Origin: JBOGOC01 sp050747525
GTDB lineage: Bacteria; Acidobacteriota; Polarisedimenticolia; JACPZX01; DASXTC01
Assembly (NCBI GenBank): GCA_050747525.1
Contig: JBOGOC010000077.1
Coordinates: 1-16,211, forward strand
Reading direction: 5' to 3'
Length of the DNA: 16,211 nucleotides
Shown here: in pieces, positions 13,987-16,211 of the stretch
Layout: the number at the start of each line of letters is the position of its first letter
Numbering within the stretch: position 1 is the stretch's first letter
Translations under genes and position numbers: made by a program
The notes under the pieces: generated by a model
What the model was told of the DNA's origin: nothing
Seen by the model: the letters and a program-made list of their open reading frames with translations, nothing else
The model's database searches: none

Positions 13987-16125
13987 ATGAGCAGCCCCCG
14001 ACGCATCGGTCGATACGAGATTCTCGAAGAAATTGGCCGTGGGGCCATGGGAGTGGTCTACCTGGCGCACGATCCGACCATCGACCGGCAGGTGGCCATC
14101 AAGACAATCCAGACGATGTCACACCTTCCGAGAGCCGCCGCCCAGGAGGTGCGGGAGCGGTTCGAGCGCGAGGCTCGCGCCGCGGGCAAGCTCCAGCATC
14201 CCGGTATCGTCACCATCTACGACGTCGGCGAGCACGAAGGGCGCTGCTACATCACCATGGAGTACATCGACGGAAGCACGCTGGAGCGCCACACGCGCAA
14301 GGAGGAGCTGCTTCCGGTCAGCATGGTGATGAGCCTCGTCGTGCAGGCCTGTGACGCGCTCGACTACGCGCACCAGCAGCGGATCGTCCACCGCGACATC
14401 AAGCCGGGCAACATGATGCTGCTGCAAACCGGCCGTCTGAAGATCACCGATTTCGGGCTGGCCAAGAATCCGGCGACGGCGAACCAGCTCACGCAGGATG
14501 GCGTGCTGATCGGGACCCCCAACTACATGTCGCCCGAGCAGATCACCGGCAGGCCGCTGGACGGCCGCAGCGATCTGTTCTCCCTGGCGGCCGTGATGTA
14601 CGAGCTGCTGACCGGCGATCGTCCGTTCGCGGGCGACACGGTGACCACCGTCATGTACCGCATCCTGCACGAGGTGCCTCCGATGCCGCACGTGATCAGT
14701 CCCCGCATCCCGCCGGCCGTGGGACGCGTGCTGGCGCGGGCTCTGGAGAAGGACCCCACGCAACGGTTCCAGAATGGCCAGGAAATGGCGCGCGCCCTGC
14801 AGGGGCGCACGGTGGCGCAGGCCGTGGCCCAGGCCACGGCGGTGGCAGGCATGGGCACCGGCGTGATACCCATGGTTCACTCCTCGCGGTCTACCGGCGC
14901 GCGTGCGCAGGCGGTCACGGGGGTGGTCGATTCCGGAGAGTGGGACACCAACCGCATGCCGGCCATCCGGCCGCAGGCCGCCGCCGGTGTGGGTGTGGCG
15001 GCCGGGCCGCATTCGAGTTCCGCCGTGCGGCCGCGGCCGGTCGTGGTGTCGAACGCCAGGAAGGCGGTGCGAAACATCGCCATCGGGCTGGGCGCTCTGG
15101 CCATCATCCTGATGCTTCCCCGCACCACGCCGCTCGAGGATCGGTGGGGAGGCACTCCCTCCAGACCGCTCCCCTGGCGCAGCGCCGGCGTGGGCGCCCC
15201 TGCGATCCCTCCCGTCACGCTGCCGGGCGGCAGGCCCCCGGCTGCGGCGGCCGCACCGGCGGCCGCGGCCACCACCGAGCCCGTGCCCACCACAGAAACG
15301 GTGGCCATCCCCATCCTCACGTCACCGCCCGGAGGCCGCATCTACCTGGACGACGTGGAGCTGACCGACGGAGTGGCCCGCCTGCCGCGGGGAGACAACG
15401 CCCCTCACACCGTGGTGGCGGAAAACGACTGCTTCATCGAGAAGGTCACCTGGCGCCGATCCCAGGGAAGCTCCCTCGTCGTGGAGCTCAAGACGGCCAA
15501 GATCTCGTCGGTGCCGGTCGCTTCGACCCCCCCGGGCGCCGCGATCAGGCTGGACGGCAAGCCCACCGGCCTGAAAACGCCCGCCGACGTCCCGGTCGCC
15601 GTCTGCGGTGAGCACGTGGTGGCATTGAGCCTCGAAGGGTTCAAAGATGTGCAGATGCAGACCCCGACCGATCTCTCGGCCATGCAGCTGTCGCTGCCGC
15701 GCATCCCGATGGGGTTCGTGAAACTGGAGGCCCCCTACCCCGTGGAGATCCTGGAGACGGGGAAGCGCCTCGGAGCGGCCGGCGAGAAGATCAAGCTGCC
15801 CGCGGGCCGGCACGTCCTGACGCTGCGCAACCAGGAGCTGTTCGTGGAGCGCTCGCTCACCGTGAACATCGCGGCCGACAAGTCGATCTCTCCCGCGTCG
15901 GGGCTTCCTCGCACGGGGAGCGTGACCATCCTGGCCTCGCCGAGCAACTGTCTCATCACCATCAACGGGCGCGATCTGGGGCCGCCCCCCATCATCGACT
16001 TTCAGCTGGCCTCGGGAACCTACACGGTGAAAGCGGTTTACGTCCCCTCAGGTGAGGTGAAGGAGTCGAGCGTGACGGTGCCCCCCGGAGGCAGCACGCG
16101 CGTCCCCTTCAAGTTCACGCCGTGA
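13987..16125 (+). CDS. Transmembrane Hanks-type Ser/Thr protein kinase with four C-terminal PEGA-like repeats
   Basis: The kinase domain spans residues about 10-270: glycine loop GRGAMGVVY (17-25), catalytic Lys39 (VAIK), HRDIKPGN with Asp137, DFG with Asp155, then GTPNYMSPEQ. All catalytic residues are present, so it should be active. A Ser/Thr/Ala-rich juxtamembrane stretch (about 280-360) leads to a short hydrophobic helix at about 364-377 and a Pro/Ala linker. Four PEGA-like repeats follow at about 439-505, 506-572, 576-640 and 644-712. These would lie outside the cytoplasmic membrane and may sense or bind envelope components. The ATG at 13987 was chosen because the domain begins there; the frame is open to GTG 13918, but that part covers the promoter. 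The 14-residue helix is short for a membrane span. The gene overlaps the next one by GTGA. Confidence 0.93.
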   Translation: MSSPRRIGRYEILEEIGRGAMGVVYLAHDPTIDRQVAIKTIQTMSHLPRAAAQEVRERFEREARAAGKLQHPGIVTIYDVGEHEGRCYITMEYIDGSTLERHTRKEELLPVSMVMSLVVQACDALDYAHQQRIVHRDIKPGNMMLLQTGRLKITDFGLAKNPATANQLTQDGVLIGTPNYMSPEQITGRPLDGRSDLFSLAAVMYELLTGDRPFAGDTVTTVMYRILHEVPPMPHVISPRIPPAVGRVLARALEKDPTQRFQNGQEMARALQGRTVAQAVAQATAVAGMGTGVIPMVHSSRSTGARAQAVTGVVDSGEWDTNRMPAIRPQAAAGVGVAAGPHSSSAVRPRPVVVSNARKAVRNIAIGLGALAIILMLPRTTPLEDRWGGTPSRPLPWRSAGVGAPAIPPVTLPGGRPPAAAAAPAAAATTEPVPTTETVAIPILTSPPGGRIYLDDVELTDGVARLPRGDNAPHTVVAENDCFIEKVTWRRSQGSSLVVELKTAKISSVPVASTPPGAAIRLDGKPTGLKTPADVPVAVCGEHVVALSLEGFKDVQMQTPTDLSAMQLSLPRIPMGFVKLEAPYPVEILETGKRLGAAGEKIKLPAGRHVLTLRNQELFVERSLTVNIAADKSISPASGLPRTGSVTILASPSNCLITINGRDLGPPPIIDFQLASGTYTVKAVYVPSGEVKESSVTVPPGGSTRVPFKFTP

Positions 16126-16211
16126 GGCACGCCGCCGGCCGCATCGCCGCCTGGTGCGTGCCCGCTGCCCTCACGGCCGCTGCCCTCACGGCCGCGGCCG
16201 CGGCCGTGACG
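16122..16211 (+). CDS. Start of a probable secreted or envelope protein (partial, runs off the window)
   Basis: A GTG at 16122 overlaps the kinase stop (GTGA). It opens a frame of at least 30 codons to the window end with no stop. The product begins MRHAAGRIAAWCVPAAL and continues with Ala/Leu/Thr: a short basic N terminus followed by a long hydrophobic stretch, which is the layout of a signal peptide. The rest of the protein is not visible, so no function can be given. Coupling to the kinase suggests a shared operon and perhaps an extracytoplasmic partner. Confidence 0.55.
   Translation, partial: MRHAAGRIAAWCVPAALTAAALTAAAAAVT
16164..16193 (+). repeat. Two-copy 15-bp tandem repeat in the signal-peptide region
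   Basis: GCTGCCCTCACGGCC at 16164-16178 is repeated exactly at 16179-16193, followed by two GCGGCC units. In the proposed reading frame it duplicates the residues AALTA, keeping the frame and lengthening the hydrophobic part of the signal peptide. It looks like a slippage duplication. Confidence 0.8.

Overview
The window is GC-rich bacterial DNA, densely coding, with every supported gene on the + strand. The gene families are an 11-subunit-style complex I cluster, a detached F0 operon and a Ser/Thr kinase with PEGA repeats. Together they fit Acidobacteriota or a neighbouring environmental phylum (Eisenbacteria-like, Myxococcota-like). That placement is inferred from gene content only and is tentative.

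Region 1 (about 232-9758) is a respiratory complex I operon in the order nuoA-C-D-H-I-J-K-L-M-N. Spacing is very tight: several stop and start codons overlap, and gaps are at most 16 bases. The catalytic residues I checked are present in each subunit. Two things are missing from the usual order. nuoB, which carries cluster N2, is absent between nuoA and nuoC. nuoE/F/G, the NADH-dehydrogenase arm, are absent between nuoD and nuoH.

Region 2 (9762-12002) follows without a break and encodes only the membrane half of an F-type ATP synthase: an AtpZ-like protein, an AtpI-like protein, then subunits a, c and b. No F1 gene (delta, alpha, gamma, beta, epsilon) follows. The proton pump and the proton channel of ATP synthase therefore probably share one transcript, with F1 and NuoB(EFG) encoded elsewhere.

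Region 3 (about 12003-13791) holds aroB (3-dehydroquinate synthase) and a small calcineurin-type phosphoesterase homologue coupled to it by a TTGA overlap. aroB has no Shine-Dalgarno sequence. It sits behind a promoter-like element placed so that the transcript would begin at or next to its ATG, and this element lies inside a perfect 12-bp inverted repeat. The phosphoesterase homologue keeps the fold's sequence pattern but has lost most of its metal ligands, so it looks like a pseudoenzyme.

Region 4 (13792-16211) contains a good sigma70-type promoter and a transmembrane Hanks-type Ser/Thr kinase with four C-terminal PEGA-like repeats. A GTGA overlap then leads into the first 30 codons of a gene whose product begins with a signal peptide and runs off the window. 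I see no tRNA, rRNA, CRISPR array, insertion sequence or phage gene. The items most worth following up are the ligand-less phosphoesterase homologue, the palindromic and possibly leaderless aroB start, and the missing nuoB.
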